DNA of 64,000 nt from Rhizobium aethiopicum (GTDB lineage: Bacteria; Pseudomonadota; Alphaproteobacteria; Rhizobiales; Rhizobiaceae), in contig NZ_FMAJ01000003.1 of the NCBI RefSeq assembly GCF_900094625.1, forward strand, positions 434,001 through 498,000, read 5' to 3'. The position numbers and the translations under genes were made by a program. The notes under the pieces were generated by a model. It searched no databases and had not been told where the DNA came from. It was given only the letters and a program-made list of their open reading frames with translations. Below are positions 11,526 through 19,666 of the stretch, piece after piece; the stretch's first letter is position 1, and each line of letters opens with the position of its first letter.

Positions 11526-12653
11526 ATGGCAAAAGCGGACTTTTACGAAACTCTGGGTGTAGCCAAGTCGGCGGACGAGAAAGAGCTGAAGAGCGCCTTC
11601 CGGAAGCTGGCGATGAAATACCATCCGGACAAAAACCCGGATGACAAGGACGCCGAACGGAAGTTCAAGGAAATCAACGAAGCCTACGAAATGCTAAAGG
11701 ACCCGCAAAAACGGGCAGCCTATGATCGTTATGGCCATGCGGCCTTTGAGCATGGCGGCATGGGCGGCGGTGGCGGCGGCTTTGCCGGCGGCGGCTTCTC
11801 CGACATCTTCGAGGATATTTTCGGCGAGATGATGGGCGGCGGACGGGCGCGCCAGCGCTCGTCGGGCGGGCGCGAACGCGGCGCCGACCTTCGCTACAAC
11901 ATGGAAATATCGCTGGAAGAGGCCTTCTCCGGCAAGACGGCGCAGATCCGCGTTCCCACTTCCATCACCTGCGACGTCTGTTCGGGTTCGGGCGCCAAGC
12001 CCGGCACACAGCCGAAGAACTGCGGCACCTGCCAGGGCACGGGCCGCGTGCGCGCGGCACAGGGCTTCTTCTCGATAGAGCGGACCTGCCCGACCTGCCA
12101 CGGCCGCGGCCAGATCATTCCCGATCCGTGTACTAAGTGCCACGGCCAGGGCCGCGTGACGGAAGAGCGTTCGCTCTCGGTCAACATTCCCGCCGGCATC
12201 GAGGACGGCACGCGCATCCGCCTGCAGGGCGAGGGCGAAGCCGGGACTCGCGGCGGACCGGCGGGCGATCTCTATATCTTCCTTTCGGTGAAGCCACATG
12301 AATTCTACCAGCGCGACGGGGCCGATCTCTATTGCGCCGTCCCGATCTCGATGACGACGGCGGCTCTCGGCGGGACTTTCGACGTGGCGACGCTCGACGG
12401 CACCAAATCGCGGGTGACCGTGCCTGAGGGCACGCAGGCGGGCAAACAGTTCCGCCTCAAAAGCAAGGGCATGCCGGTGCTGCGTTCGGCGCAGACGGGC
12501 GACCTCTATATCCAGATCCAGATCGAGACACCGCAAAAGCTCACCAAACGCCAGCGCGAGCTGCTGCAGGAATTCGAGCAGATTTCCTCCAAGGAGAACA
12601 ATCCGGAGTCGACGGGTTTCTTTGCCCGGATGAAGGAATTCTTCGAAGGCTGA
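11526..12653 (+). CDS. dnaJ: Chaperone DnaJ (Hsp40, type I)
   Basis: A 375-residue co-chaperone that delivers substrates to DnaK and stimulates its ATPase. It has a J domain (about 1-70) with the HPD triad in KYHPDKNP, a Gly/Phe-rich linker (about 77-110) and four complete zinc-finger repeats: [24 protein letters not shown] and CTKCHGQG. The C-terminal peptide-binding domains follow. All zinc ligands are intact. It is the second gene of the dnaKJ operon and ends just before a strong terminator. Confidence 0.98.
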   Translation: MAKADFYETLGVAKSADEKELKSAFRKLAMKYHPDKNPDDKDAERKFKEINEAYEMLKDPQKRAAYDRYGHAAFEHGGMGGGGGGFAGGGFSDIFEDIFGEMMGGGRARQRSSGGRERGADLRYNMEISLEEAFSGKTAQIRVPTSITCDVCSGSGAKPGTQPKNCGTCQGTGRVRAAQGFFSIERTCPTCHGRGQIIPDPCTKCHGQGRVTEERSLSVNIPAGIEDGTRIRLQGEGEAGTRGGPAGDLYIFLSVKPHEFYQRDGADLYCAVPISMTTAALGGTFDVATLDGTKSRVTVPEGTQAGKQFRLKSKGMPVLRSAQTGDLYIQIQIETPQKLTKRQRELLQEFEQISSKENNPESTGFFARMKEFFEG

Positions 12654-12677
12654 GCCGCCGATCGATCCGCAATCGCG

Positions 12678-12710
12678 AAAGCCGGGGACGGAAACGTCTC
12701 CGGCTTTTTT
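12678..12710 (+). terminator. Terminator of the dnaKJ operon
   Basis: Stem AAAGCCGG(G)GACG / CGTC(T)CCGGCTTT around a GAAA tetraloop, followed by TTTTTT. It lies 25 nt after the dnaJ stop codon. Confidence 0.9.
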
Positions 12711-12862
12711 AGGGCGCAAATCCTGATTTTGAGCCATATGCCGTTCATGCCAAGCGATCTGTTCCAGATCGATACGATGCCGGATCGGCAGAGGGACTTG
12801 CGTTAACGCAGCCCGATGATGCCGCTTGCAAGTTTTCCAAAAGACCTCAATCTCTGCCGTCA

Positions 12863-12960
12863 GCGCATCACTCAGGAGAGCGGAATCGATCTCAGGAAGT
12901 GATGCGCAATTTCAGAGCGATAGAGCGTTTTCAGCGCGTCCAATAGGACGCGGGCGCTCT
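12863..12960. repeat. Pair of inverted repeats upstream of a small gene (possible repeat element D)
   Basis: GCGCATCACT (12863-12872) is the exact complement of AGTGATGCGC (12898-12907). Immediately after lies a palindrome, AGAGCG (12922-12927) / CGCTCT (12955-12960), with an inner CGCGTCC / GGACGCG. The GCGTCC-GGACGC core resembles the palindromic module of elements A-C, but the outer arms differ. The remaining sequence between 12711 and 12990 shows no gene. Confidence 0.5.
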
Positions 12961-12990
12961 AACGGGGACCAAGAAGCAAGAGTATCGATC

Positions 12991-13191
12991 ATGGCGCCAG
13001 CCTTTTCCTCTCAGTCAGAAGATGTCGACGTTCTCGCCGGCGCCATCTATACATGGTGTGCCGAGCGCAACATCAAGCTCCGCAGCCAGCAGGGGCTTTC
13101 CATCGCGAGTATGGCAATCGACCTCTATCATGCCGGTCACCAGACGCAGGACGATCTGTTGACGGCATTGCACGGGTGCGAGATTCACTAA
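12991..13191 (+). CDS. Small conserved-looking protein of unknown function
   Basis: A 66-residue soluble protein starting MAPAFSSQSEDVDVLAGAI. The start at 12991 was chosen over an in-frame start at 12826 because upstream residues would be translated from the inverted repeats and look non-coding. It has one Cys in the YTWCAERN segment and an amphipathic C-terminal half with a HAGHQTQDDLL segment. I do not recognise a domain. No strong Shine-Dalgarno is visible. It sits between dnaJ and an XRE regulator read from the other strand. Coding character is moderate; expression data would decide. Confidence 0.55.
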   Translation: MAPAFSSQSEDVDVLAGAIYTWCAERNIKLRSQQGLSIASMAIDLYHAGHQTQDDLLTALHGCEIH

Positions 13192-13347
13192 AGCAGCGCG
13201 CATCGAAATTGATTCATGCGACGGTCACTGCGCGTGCCCAGGTCTTCCGCTTCAGGCTGTTGACGATCAGCCCTGCACCGTCCGGACGCCTTCGATAGCT
13301 GAAGAAACCCTGCTTTTCCGGGGGCCAAGTTGGCTGCTCCGCCGGAG

Positions 13348-13710
13348 TCAGGCAGCGGTTTCGACTGCTTCGCCACTCATCAGAGTAAGGATGGTCTTAA
13401 CCGCTTCCTTGCCTGCGGCCGAGTTCAGCTTGTCGTAGCTCAGCGCAAGGGCATAGGCATCAGGGCTGAGTTCGATACGGCCGAATTCCGATATGCCGGT
13501 TCCCTCGAAGAGGGCTGAGATCTCGACATTGAGAAAAACCGCGATCTGATGCAGCTTGCTGGCTGAAACGCGGTTCGTTCCCTTTTCATATTTCTGGATC
13601 TGCTGGAAAGTCAGTCCGAGTGCTTCACCGAGTTCGAGTTGGGAAACACGACGAATGGCGCGAAGTTGTCTGATGTTGCGACCAACGATGATATCGACCG
13701 GATCTGGCAC
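13348..13710 (-). CDS. XRE-family helix-turn-helix regulator
   Basis: A 120-residue protein with a Cro/C1 HTH (about residues 13-66): RNIRQLRAIRRVSQLELGEA continues into LGLTFQQIQKYEKGTNRVSA, the classic pattern of the short alphaproteobacterial XRE regulators. The C-terminal half (about 70-120) is a helical region without a recognised ligand domain. It diverges from recF across a relatively AT-rich gap of 380 nt that contains inverted repeats, so self-regulation is plausible. Its regulon is unknown. Confidence 0.85.
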   Translation of the reverse strand: MPDPVDIIVGRNIRQLRAIRRVSQLELGEALGLTFQQIQKYEKGTNRVSASKLHQIAVFLNVEISALFEGTGISEFGRIELSPDAYALALSYDKLNSAAGKEAVKTILTLMSGEAVETAA

Positions 13711-13755
13711 TTCACCACTCTCTTATACATGAACCTTTTGTTCACCATATCGCTT

Positions 13756-13771
13756 TTGCGAGATAACGCAA
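13756..13771. promoter_or_regulatory. Candidate operator for the XRE regulator
   Basis: Inverted repeat TTGCG-N6-CGCAA, about 45 nt upstream of the XRE start codon. A second, looser dyad, GTTGCAAAATTCAAC, lies about 8 nt further on. Symmetry and position suggest autoregulation; this is inference. Confidence 0.4.
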
Positions 13772-14090
13772 CCAAAGAGTTGCAAAATTCAACCGACTTT
13801 TTCTGGGCTTTACGTTACGTCAGCCGACCCCGAAGGCTATGGTAAAAGCCCTGGTATACAGGCAATCTGAGAGCGCTGGCGATGGTCATCGTCGGTGAGG
13901 CGGCGGTGTCGGAGTGCATTTGAGGCGGTTGTATTTTTTTGGGACTCTGAAAAACCGTACTGATCGGTTCCGGAACCGTTCGCGTCACTACGCTTCTTAT
14001 TAAAGGGGCGTGATCGGTGCTGCGAAGCGGCGAGCCTTGCCATCGGCGCCGCTTCGGCTTAGCTGTCACGCTTCACGAACCGGACACGAA
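13772..14090. other. Non-coding gap between the XRE gene and recF
   Basis: About 320 nt, AT-richer than its surroundings, with a T-run near 13933-13941. It holds no ORF I would call and no recognisable RNA. The recF promoter must be here, but no close CTTGNN-17-CTATAT match was found. Confidence 0.4.
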
Positions 14091-15215
14091 ATGCCGCATA
14101 AGGTCTCACTTTCCCGTCTGAAGCTGATAGACTTCCGCAATTATGCGGCCGCGAGCCTTAGCCTCGATGGTCGGCATGCCGTGCTGACGGGAGACAATGG
14201 CGCTGGCAAGACCAATCTGATGGAGGCGGTCTCGCTGCTTTCGCCTGGCCGCGGCATGCGCCGAGCGGCCTATGGCGAGATGACCCGGGTCGGCGCGACC
14301 GGCGGCTTTTCGATCTTCGCGGCACTTGACGGCATGGAGGGTGAAGTCGAGATCGGAACGGGCGTCGAAACGGGCGAAGAGACCACAGCCCGCCGGCTGC
14401 GCATCAACGGCACCCCGGCCAAAACCGCCGACGAGTTGACAGATCACCTGCGTGTTCTCTGGCTGACACCGGCGATGGACGGGCTCTTTACCGGCGCCTC
14501 CTCCGACCGCCGCCGCTTTCTCGACAGACTGGTGCTGTCGCTCGACCCCGCCCACGGCCGCCGCGCCAGCGATTTCGAGCGCGCCATGCGCAGCCGCAAT
14601 AAACTGCTGGACGAAGGCCGGTTCGATCCGTCCTGGCTTGCGGGCATCGAAGAGCAGATGGCGAGCCTCGGCATCGCCATGGCGCTCGCTCGCCAGGAGA
14701 TGCTCGGCCTGCTGACCCGGTTGATCGAGGAAACATTGGAGAGTTCGCCTTTCCCTTCGGCCTCACTACAGCTGTCAGGCTTCATGGACGGCCAGTACTC
14801 GCGGCCATCAGTCGACCTTGAGGACGACTACGCGGCGATGCTGGCCGAGAGCCGTTATCGCGATGCCGGCGCGAGGCGCACGCTGGAGGGGCCGCACCGG
14901 GCCGATCTCATCGTCCACCACCGCGAAAAGGCGATGGAGGCGGAGCGTTGTTCTACCGGCGAGCAGAAAGCACTGCTTGTCGGCCTGGTGCTTGCCCATG
15001 CGCGGCTCGTCGGCAATCTCACCGGCCATGCTCCGATCCTGCTGCTCGACGAGATCGCCGCGCATCTCGATGAGGGGCGTCGAGCCGCGCTGTTCGACCT
15101 CATCGACGGGCTCGGCGGCCAAGCCTTCATGACCGGCACCGATCGGACGATGTTTTCGGCGCTCGCAGACCGAGCGCAGTTCTTGACGGTTGCGGACGGA
15201 AGGGTGTTCGGATGA
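14091..15215 (+). CDS. recF: DNA replication and repair protein RecF
   Basis: A 374-residue SMC-like ATPase that helps load RecA at gaps in single-stranded DNA with RecO and RecR (recR is at 29165 in this window). Walker A is GDNGAGKT (about residues 34-41), the ABC signature is STGEQKALL and Walker B is LLLDEIAAHLDE, in the family order. The ATG at 14091 gives the usual short N-terminus (MPHKVSLSRLKLIDFRNY); an in-frame upstream ATG at 14010 would add 27 unrelated residues. The stop overlaps the next start (ATGA), so recF, moeB and the GNAT gene are probably one operon. Confidence 0.97.
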   Translation: MPHKVSLSRLKLIDFRNYAAASLSLDGRHAVLTGDNGAGKTNLMEAVSLLSPGRGMRRAAYGEMTRVGATGGFSIFAALDGMEGEVEIGTGVETGEETTARRLRINGTPAKTADELTDHLRVLWLTPAMDGLFTGASSDRRRFLDRLVLSLDPAHGRRASDFERAMRSRNKLLDEGRFDPSWLAGIEEQMASLGIAMALARQEMLGLLTRLIEETLESSPFPSASLQLSGFMDGQYSRPSVDLEDDYAAMLAESRYRDAGARRTLEGPHRADLIVHHREKAMEAERCSTGEQKALLVGLVLAHARLVGNLTGHAPILLLDEIAAHLDEGRRAALFDLIDGLGGQAFMTGTDRTMFSALADRAQFLTVADGRVFG

Positions 15216-16030
15216 GGGAGACAGCTTTTCCCGATGTCGAGGACCATGCTACCATCGCCGCCATGGAACCTCTCAGCCCAGATGAAATCGCCCGGTATCA
15301 CCGCCACATCCTGCTCCCGGAGATCGGCGGCGCGGGCCAGCAGAAACTGAAGGCGGCCCGCGTGCTGGTGATCGGCGCCGGCGGCCTCGGAGCGCCGGTC
15401 CTGCAGTATCTCACCGCCGCCGGTATCGGCACGCTCGGCATCGTCGACGACGACCGGGTGTCCCTCTCCAATCTGCAGCGTCAGGTGATCCATGATTCCG
15501 GCACGATCGGCGAGTTGAAAACCGAAAGCGCTGCCCTGGCCATTGCCAGGCTCAACCCCCATGTGCGGCTCATCCGCTTCGAGGAACGCTTTTCCGCCGA
15601 AACCGCCCAGCGGCAGCTTGCCGGCTTCGATTTGCTGATCGACGGTTCTGACAATTTCGGTACGCGTTATGCCGCCGCCGACGCGGCGGAAGAGGCGCAG
15701 ATTGCGCTTGTCACCGGCGCGGTCGGGCGTTTCGATGGTTCGCTGACAGTCCTCAAGCCTTTTGAGACCGGCGAGGACGGAACGCCCAATCCCACATATC
15801 GCGATCTGTTTCCGGAGGCGCCGCCGGCGGGGCTGATCCCCAGCTGCGCCGAGGCCGGCATCATCGGCGCGCTGACCGGCGTCATCGGCACGATGATGGC
15901 GATGGAGGCGATCAAGCTGATTACCGGCGCCGGCGAACCGCTGATCGGACGGCTGCTGCTCTACGACGCGCTCTCGGCCCGGTTCGATACGATACGCTAT
16001 AAACGACGCAGGCAAGGACAGGCCCTATGA
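15212..16030 (+). CDS. moeB: MoeB/ThiF/HesA-family adenylyltransferase
   Basis: An E1-like enzyme of up to 272 residues that adenylates the C-terminus of a sulfur-carrier protein such as MoaD or ThiS for molybdopterin or thiamine synthesis. The ATP site GAGGLGAPVLQYL is near residue 55, followed by DDDRVSLSNLQRQ with the conserved Asn-Leu-Gln-Arg. A single Cys lies in SCAEAG. The paired CxxC zinc ligands of E. coli MoeB are absent and there is no rhodanese domain. Start choices are ATG 15212 (ATGA overlap with recF) and ATG 15263, which begins at the usual family N-terminus MEPLSPDEI. MoeB or ThiF role cannot be separated by sequence here. Confidence 0.85.
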   Translation: MRETAFPDVEDHATIAAMEPLSPDEIARYHRHILLPEIGGAGQQKLKAARVLVIGAGGLGAPVLQYLTAAGIGTLGIVDDDRVSLSNLQRQVIHDSGTIGELKTESAALAIARLNPHVRLIRFEERFSAETAQRQLAGFDLLIDGSDNFGTRYAAADAAEEAQIALVTGAVGRFDGSLTVLKPFETGEDGTPNPTYRDLFPEAPPAGLIPSCAEAGIIGALTGVIGTMMAMEAIKLITGAGEPLIGRLLLYDALSARFDTIRYKRRRQGQAL

Positions 16031-16515
16031 AGATCATACGTCTGGATCAGACCTTCACGCGCTGGGACGAACTGCTCGCGCTCATCCTTGCCGCCTTCGC
16101 CTCGATGAACGGCAGGATCGATCCGCCCTCTTCGGCGCTCAGCCTTACGACGCAGTCGCTTGCCGAAAAAGCCGAGGCGGAGATTGCTCACGTCGCCATC
16201 GATGGCGAAAAGCTTGCCGGCTGCGTCTTCCTGCGGCCGGAGCCCGATTGTCTCTATATCGGCAAGCTCGCCGTTCTGCCGCACGTCCAGGGCAAGGGGC
16301 TCGGCAAAAGGTTTCTGGCAATTGCCGAGGAGACGGCTGCAGGGCTCGGCCTTCCGGCCTTGCGGCTGGAAACCCGGATCGAGCTCACCGACAACCACGC
16401 CGTCTTCGCCGCCTGGGGATTTTTCAGAACAGCCGAGAAGGCGCATCCCGGCTTCGTCCGGACGACCTTCATCGAGATGCAGAAGGTGCTTGCGCCTTCC
16501 GCCCGCTTCGCCTGA
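16027..16515 (+). CDS. GNAT-family N-acetyltransferase
   Basis: A 162-residue acetyl-CoA-dependent acetyltransferase. Motif A is visible as KLAVLPHVQGKGLGKRFL (Q/R-x-x-G-x-G/A type pyrophosphate loop, about residues 80-97), followed by LRLETRIEL and a NHAVFAAWGFF segment typical of the C-terminal fold. It overlaps the moeB stop codon by ATGA, so the two are translationally coupled. The acceptor substrate is unknown. It ends 15 nt before the convergent dehydrogenase gene. Confidence 0.88.
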   Translation: MKIIRLDQTFTRWDELLALILAAFASMNGRIDPPSSALSLTTQSLAEKAEAEIAHVAIDGEKLAGCVFLRPEPDCLYIGKLAVLPHVQGKGLGKRFLAIAEETAAGLGLPALRLETRIELTDNHAVFAAWGFFRTAEKAHPGFVRTTFIEMQKVLAPSARFA

Positions 16516-16530
16516 ACCCGGCCGGCGCCC

Positions 16531-17532
16531 TCAACGGCCCGGCAGCACCCGGTTCGGCGGCCTGTGGCCGTCGATGAAGGTGCGGATATTGATGATGACC
16601 TTGTCGCCCATGTCGATGCGGCCTTCGATCGTCGCCGAGCTCATATGCGGCAGCAGCACGACCTTGCCCTCATTGGCGAGCTTGATGAGCTTCGGGTTGA
16701 CGGCCGGTTCGTTCTCGAAGACGTCGAGGCCGGCGCCGGCGATCTTGCCTTCCCTCAGGCATTTGATGAGCGCGGTTTCATCGACCACGTCACCGCGTGC
16801 CGTATTGACGAGATAGGCCGTCGGCTGCAGCAGCGCCAGGCGGCGCGCTGATAACAGATGAAAGGTCGCCGGCGTTGATGGGCAGTTGACCGAGACGATG
16901 TCGACGCGGGCCAGCATCTGGTCGAGGCTTTCCCAATAGGTCGCTTCGAGTTCGTCCTCGACGGCCGGATTGACGCGCTTGCGATTGTGGTAGTGGATCG
17001 AAAGGCCGAAAGCCTTGGCGCGGCGCGCCACCGCCGTGCCGATACGGCCCATGCCGACGATGCCGACACGCTTGCCGTGAATTCGCCGCCCGAGCATCCA
17101 GGTGGGAGACCAGCCAGCCCATTCGCCCGGCTTGTCGGTCAGCACCCGCGCCCCTTCGCCAAGCCGTCTCGGCACCGCAAGGATGAGCGCCATTGTCATA
17201 TCGGCGGTATCCTCGGTCAGCACATTCGGCGTGTTGGTGACCGTGATGCCCTTGCGCGCCGCCGCCTCGACGTCGATATGGTCGGTGCCGTTGGAGAAGC
17301 TGGCGATCAGCTTCATCTGCGGTCCCGCCGCATCGATCAGCGCCGCGTCGATGCGATCGGTGACCGTCGGCACCAGCACATCGGCGGTCCGGACGGCGGC
17401 GATAAGCTCTGGAACGGAGCGCGGCGCGTCATCGATGTTCAGCTCGGCATCGAAGAGCTCGCGCATTCGGGTTTCGACGGCATCCGGCAACTTGCGGGTG
17501 ATGTAGACCTTCGGTTTTTTCTTCGCTGTCAT
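16531..17532 (-). CDS. D-2-hydroxyacid dehydrogenase (glyoxylate/hydroxypyruvate reductase type)
   Basis: A 333-residue NAD(P)-dependent dehydrogenase of the D-isomer-specific family. The Rossmann motif GIVGMGRIGTAVARR is near residue 155. The catalytic set is recognisable: Arg in NTARGDVVDE, Glu in the VFENEP segment and His in LPHMSSAT. The N-terminal substrate domain contains SNGTDHIDVEAA. Best fit among characterised members is D-glycerate dehydrogenase or hydroxypyruvate/glyoxylate reductase, but related enzymes reduce other 2-keto acids. It is transcribed alone, divergent from the SH3 gene to its right. Confidence 0.88.
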   Translation of the reverse strand: MTAKKKPKVYITRKLPDAVETRMRELFDAELNIDDAPRSVPELIAAVRTADVLVPTVTDRIDAALIDAAGPQMKLIASFSNGTDHIDVEAAARKGITVTNTPNVLTEDTADMTMALILAVPRRLGEGARVLTDKPGEWAGWSPTWMLGRRIHGKRVGIVGMGRIGTAVARRAKAFGLSIHYHNRKRVNPAVEDELEATYWESLDQMLARVDIVSVNCPSTPATFHLLSARRLALLQPTAYLVNTARGDVVDETALIKCLREGKIAGAGLDVFENEPAVNPKLIKLANEGKVVLLPHMSSATIEGRIDMGDKVIINIRTFIDGHRPPNRVLPGR

Positions 17533-17717
17533 GGCTGCCTGCGGTGCCTTGTTCAGAGGTCTTTAACCAAGAGGGGTGATAATTTTCCCGTTCCGGGCAA
17601 TTTCTACCAGACCCGCACGCGAAGACAAACAAAACTCGTGGTGCAGCCGGGGAATGTCAAAGCCCGGACCGCGTGCAGGCCGGGCTTGCCCGCGAGTTCG
17701 AGCAAACGGAAGTCTCC

Positions 17718-18257
17718 ATGCGCAGCAAAGTCCTGAAGTCCTGCCTTGCCCTCGCAATCGTTCTGGCCACATCCTGGGGAACCCTGGAATTTGCTCATGC
17801 TCAGGCGGCCAAGGGGCCAAGCGGCCTGCCATTGCCGCGATTCGTCACATTGAAATCCAAGCGCGTCAACCTGCGCATTGGTCCGGGAACGGATTTCGCC
17901 GTTTCGTGGATGTATCTGAAATCCGGCCTGCCGGTGGAAATCATTCAGGAATACGACAACTGGCGCCGCATCCGTGATGCCGACGGCACCGAAGGATGGG
18001 TCAATCAGTCGCTCTTGTCTGGCCAGCGCGCGGCGATCGCCGCGCCGTGGATGAAGACGAAGGGCAAGGGCGTCTACGTCAATCTGCGCCGCGAGGCGCT
18101 ACCCTCCGCCTCGATCGTCGCCAAGCTGGAACCCGGGGTGATGCTGACGATCGGCGAATGCAACGGCGACTGGTGCCGCGCCGAAGCCGACGGCGCCTCC
18201 GGTTGGGTGGCGCAGTCGGAGATCTGGGGCGCCTATCCGGGCGAAGCCTTCAAATAA
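17718..18257 (+). CDS. Exported protein with two bacterial SH3 domains
   Basis: A 179-residue secreted or periplasmic protein. The signal peptide covers about residues 1-27, ending FAHAQ. Two SH3 domains follow: about 45-105 (KRVNLRIGPGTDFAVSWMYL ... EGWVNQSLL) and about 112-175 (KGVYVNLRREALPSASIVAK ... SGWVAQSEIWG). The pair suggests wall or peptide binding in the envelope; no enzymatic domain is visible. The ATG at 17718 places the hydrophobic core correctly. The end overlaps the convergent adenosine kinase gene by 8 nt. Confidence 0.87.
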   Translation: MRSKVLKSCLALAIVLATSWGTLEFAHAQAAKGPSGLPLPRFVTLKSKRVNLRIGPGTDFAVSWMYLKSGLPVEIIQEYDNWRRIRDADGTEGWVNQSLLSGQRAAIAAPWMKTKGKGVYVNLRREALPSASIVAKLEPGVMLTIGECNGDWCRAEADGASGWVAQSEIWGAYPGEAFK

Positions 18258-19242
18258 GCCCGGCCTGTTTGGCGGCCTCGGAAAGCGAGGTCATCGGGCG
18301 CGGGCCGATCTGCTGAATGACGATGCCGGCGGCGAGGCAACCAAGCTTGCCGCAATCCTCCAGGGACCGCCCCTGCGTGTAGCCATAGAGGAAGCCGGAG
18401 GCAAAGAGGTCGCCGGCGCCCGTTGTATCCACAACCTCCCTGATCCTGATCGCATCGACATAATAACGCTCGCTGCCCTTCAGGATGACGGCGCCGTCCT
18501 CGCTCATCGTCACCGCGGCGATCTTGCAGTCGGCGGCGATCTTGTTCAGCGCCTCTTCGAAATCTTCGGTCTCGTAAAGCGACAGCGCCTCCTGGCGATT
18601 GGCGAAGACGATATCGACCTTGCCCGAACGCATCAGGTCGAGGAATTCACCGCGATAGCGGCCGACGCAGAAGCTGTCGGACAGCGTCATCGACATTTCG
18701 CGGCCGTTTTCATGGGCGATGCGGGCACACTCGAGAATCGCTTCCTTGGCGCGCGGCGGATCCCAGAGATAACCTTCGAAATAGGTGACCTTGGCGTCGG
18801 CCACGACGTCGGCCTCGACATCCTCGGGACCGAGCTCGACGCAGGCGCCGAGATAGGTGTTCATCGAGCGCTCGCCGTCCTCAGTGACGAAGATCATAGA
18901 ACGGGCCGTGGGCGGAAAGGTGCCCTTCGGCTTCGTCTGGTAGTGGACGCCCTGGGCGCGGATGTCATGGGTGAAGATTTCGCCGAGCTGATCTGCGGCG
19001 ACATTGCCGAAATAGGCGGCCTTGCCGCCGAGGCTCGCAACGCCAGCCGCCGTGTTGCCGGCGCTGCCGCCGGAGGCTTCGAGTGCCGGTCCCATGCGCG
19101 AATACAAGAGTTCGGCACGTTCGGCATCGATGAGGTTCATCGCCGCCTTGGTGATCTGGTTGTCCATGAGGAACTGGTCGTTGCAACGGGCAATGATATC
19201 CACGATGGCGTTGCCAACTGTCAGAACATCGAATCTTGTCAT
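18250..19242 (-). CDS. PfkB-family sugar/nucleoside kinase, adenosine kinase-like
   Basis: A 330-residue ribokinase-superfamily kinase that transfers the ATP gamma-phosphate to a sugar or nucleoside hydroxyl. The first signature is GGSAGNTAAGVASLGG (about residues 57-72) and the second is DTTGAGDLFASGFLYG (about 285-300) with the catalytic Asp in GAGD. The start MTRFDVLTVGNAIVDIIA and full length match the rhizobial proteins annotated as adenosine kinase; substrate specificity is inferred. The ATG at 19242 was chosen over an in-frame start at 19344 whose extra residues look non-coding. Confidence 0.87.
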   Translation of the reverse strand: MTRFDVLTVGNAIVDIIARCNDQFLMDNQITKAAMNLIDAERAELLYSRMGPALEASGGSAGNTAAGVASLGGKAAYFGNVAADQLGEIFTHDIRAQGVHYQTKPKGTFPPTARSMIFVTEDGERSMNTYLGACVELGPEDVEADVVADAKVTYFEGYLWDPPRAKEAILECARIAHENGREMSMTLSDSFCVGRYRGEFLDLMRSGKVDIVFANRQEALSLYETEDFEEALNKIAADCKIAAVTMSEDGAVILKGSERYYVDAIRIREVVDTTGAGDLFASGFLYGYTQGRSLEDCGKLGCLAAGIVIQQIGPRPMTSLSEAAKQAGLI

Positions 19243-19384
19243 GAAATGGGGAGTCCCGGATTTGTGATAGCCGGGGTTCGGTCTTAGCGAAATTTCCGCG
19301 GTTTGGAAGGATAAATGGTGATTGGCACTTCTATTTCTTCGCAAAAGTGCCGCTTATTCGTCACGCCCCTGTCATCTTCGATAT

Positions 19385-19559
19385 CTAGAAATCCTCGCAG
19401 GAAGTCCGGCATGAGCAGCTTTCAGTTGCAGCCGGGCGCACGGGGGATGATCCCTTCGATCTTGCCGGCGCGATGCTGACCACGGATGAACTGGCAGTTT
19501 CGCGATCCGGATATCCGGCAAGGACCGGAGCGGAAAAGCGGGCCGTGCCCGCTTTTTTT
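19385..19559 (+). ncRNA. Candidate unassigned small RNA ahead of an orphan terminator
   Basis: The 424-nt gap between the leftward kinase gene (start 19242) and the rightward permease gene (start 19667) contains a strong rightward terminator at 19534-19559 with no gene feeding it. A CGATAT box at 19379-19384 could be a -10, but no good -35 stands 17 nt upstream, so the 5' end is a guess. A 22-codon ORF (from 19411) is present but unremarkable. It could be an independent small RNA or an attenuated leader of the permease gene. No family is claimed. Confidence 0.4.
19534..19559 (+). terminator. Orphan intrinsic terminator
   Basis: Perfect 10-bp stem AAAAGCGGGC / GCCCGCTTTT with a CGT loop, running into a continuous T7 tract. 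It lies about 110 nt before the permease gene and does not serve the leftward kinase gene. Confidence 0.8.
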
Positions 19560-19666
19560 GCGTCCGAATGCGTTCGGTTCGAAGACGGGTGGCGATTGCC
19601 TTTTCAACTTGCGCCTTTTGCTGCTAGAGGTCGGATACTCCCCTCCCCCGCAGAGCATCCTGCCTC

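Noticed and set aside
19411..19479. 22-codon ORF in the adenosine kinase-permease gap
   Set aside because: No ribosome site of note and no coding signature; the region is better explained, if transcribed, as RNA.
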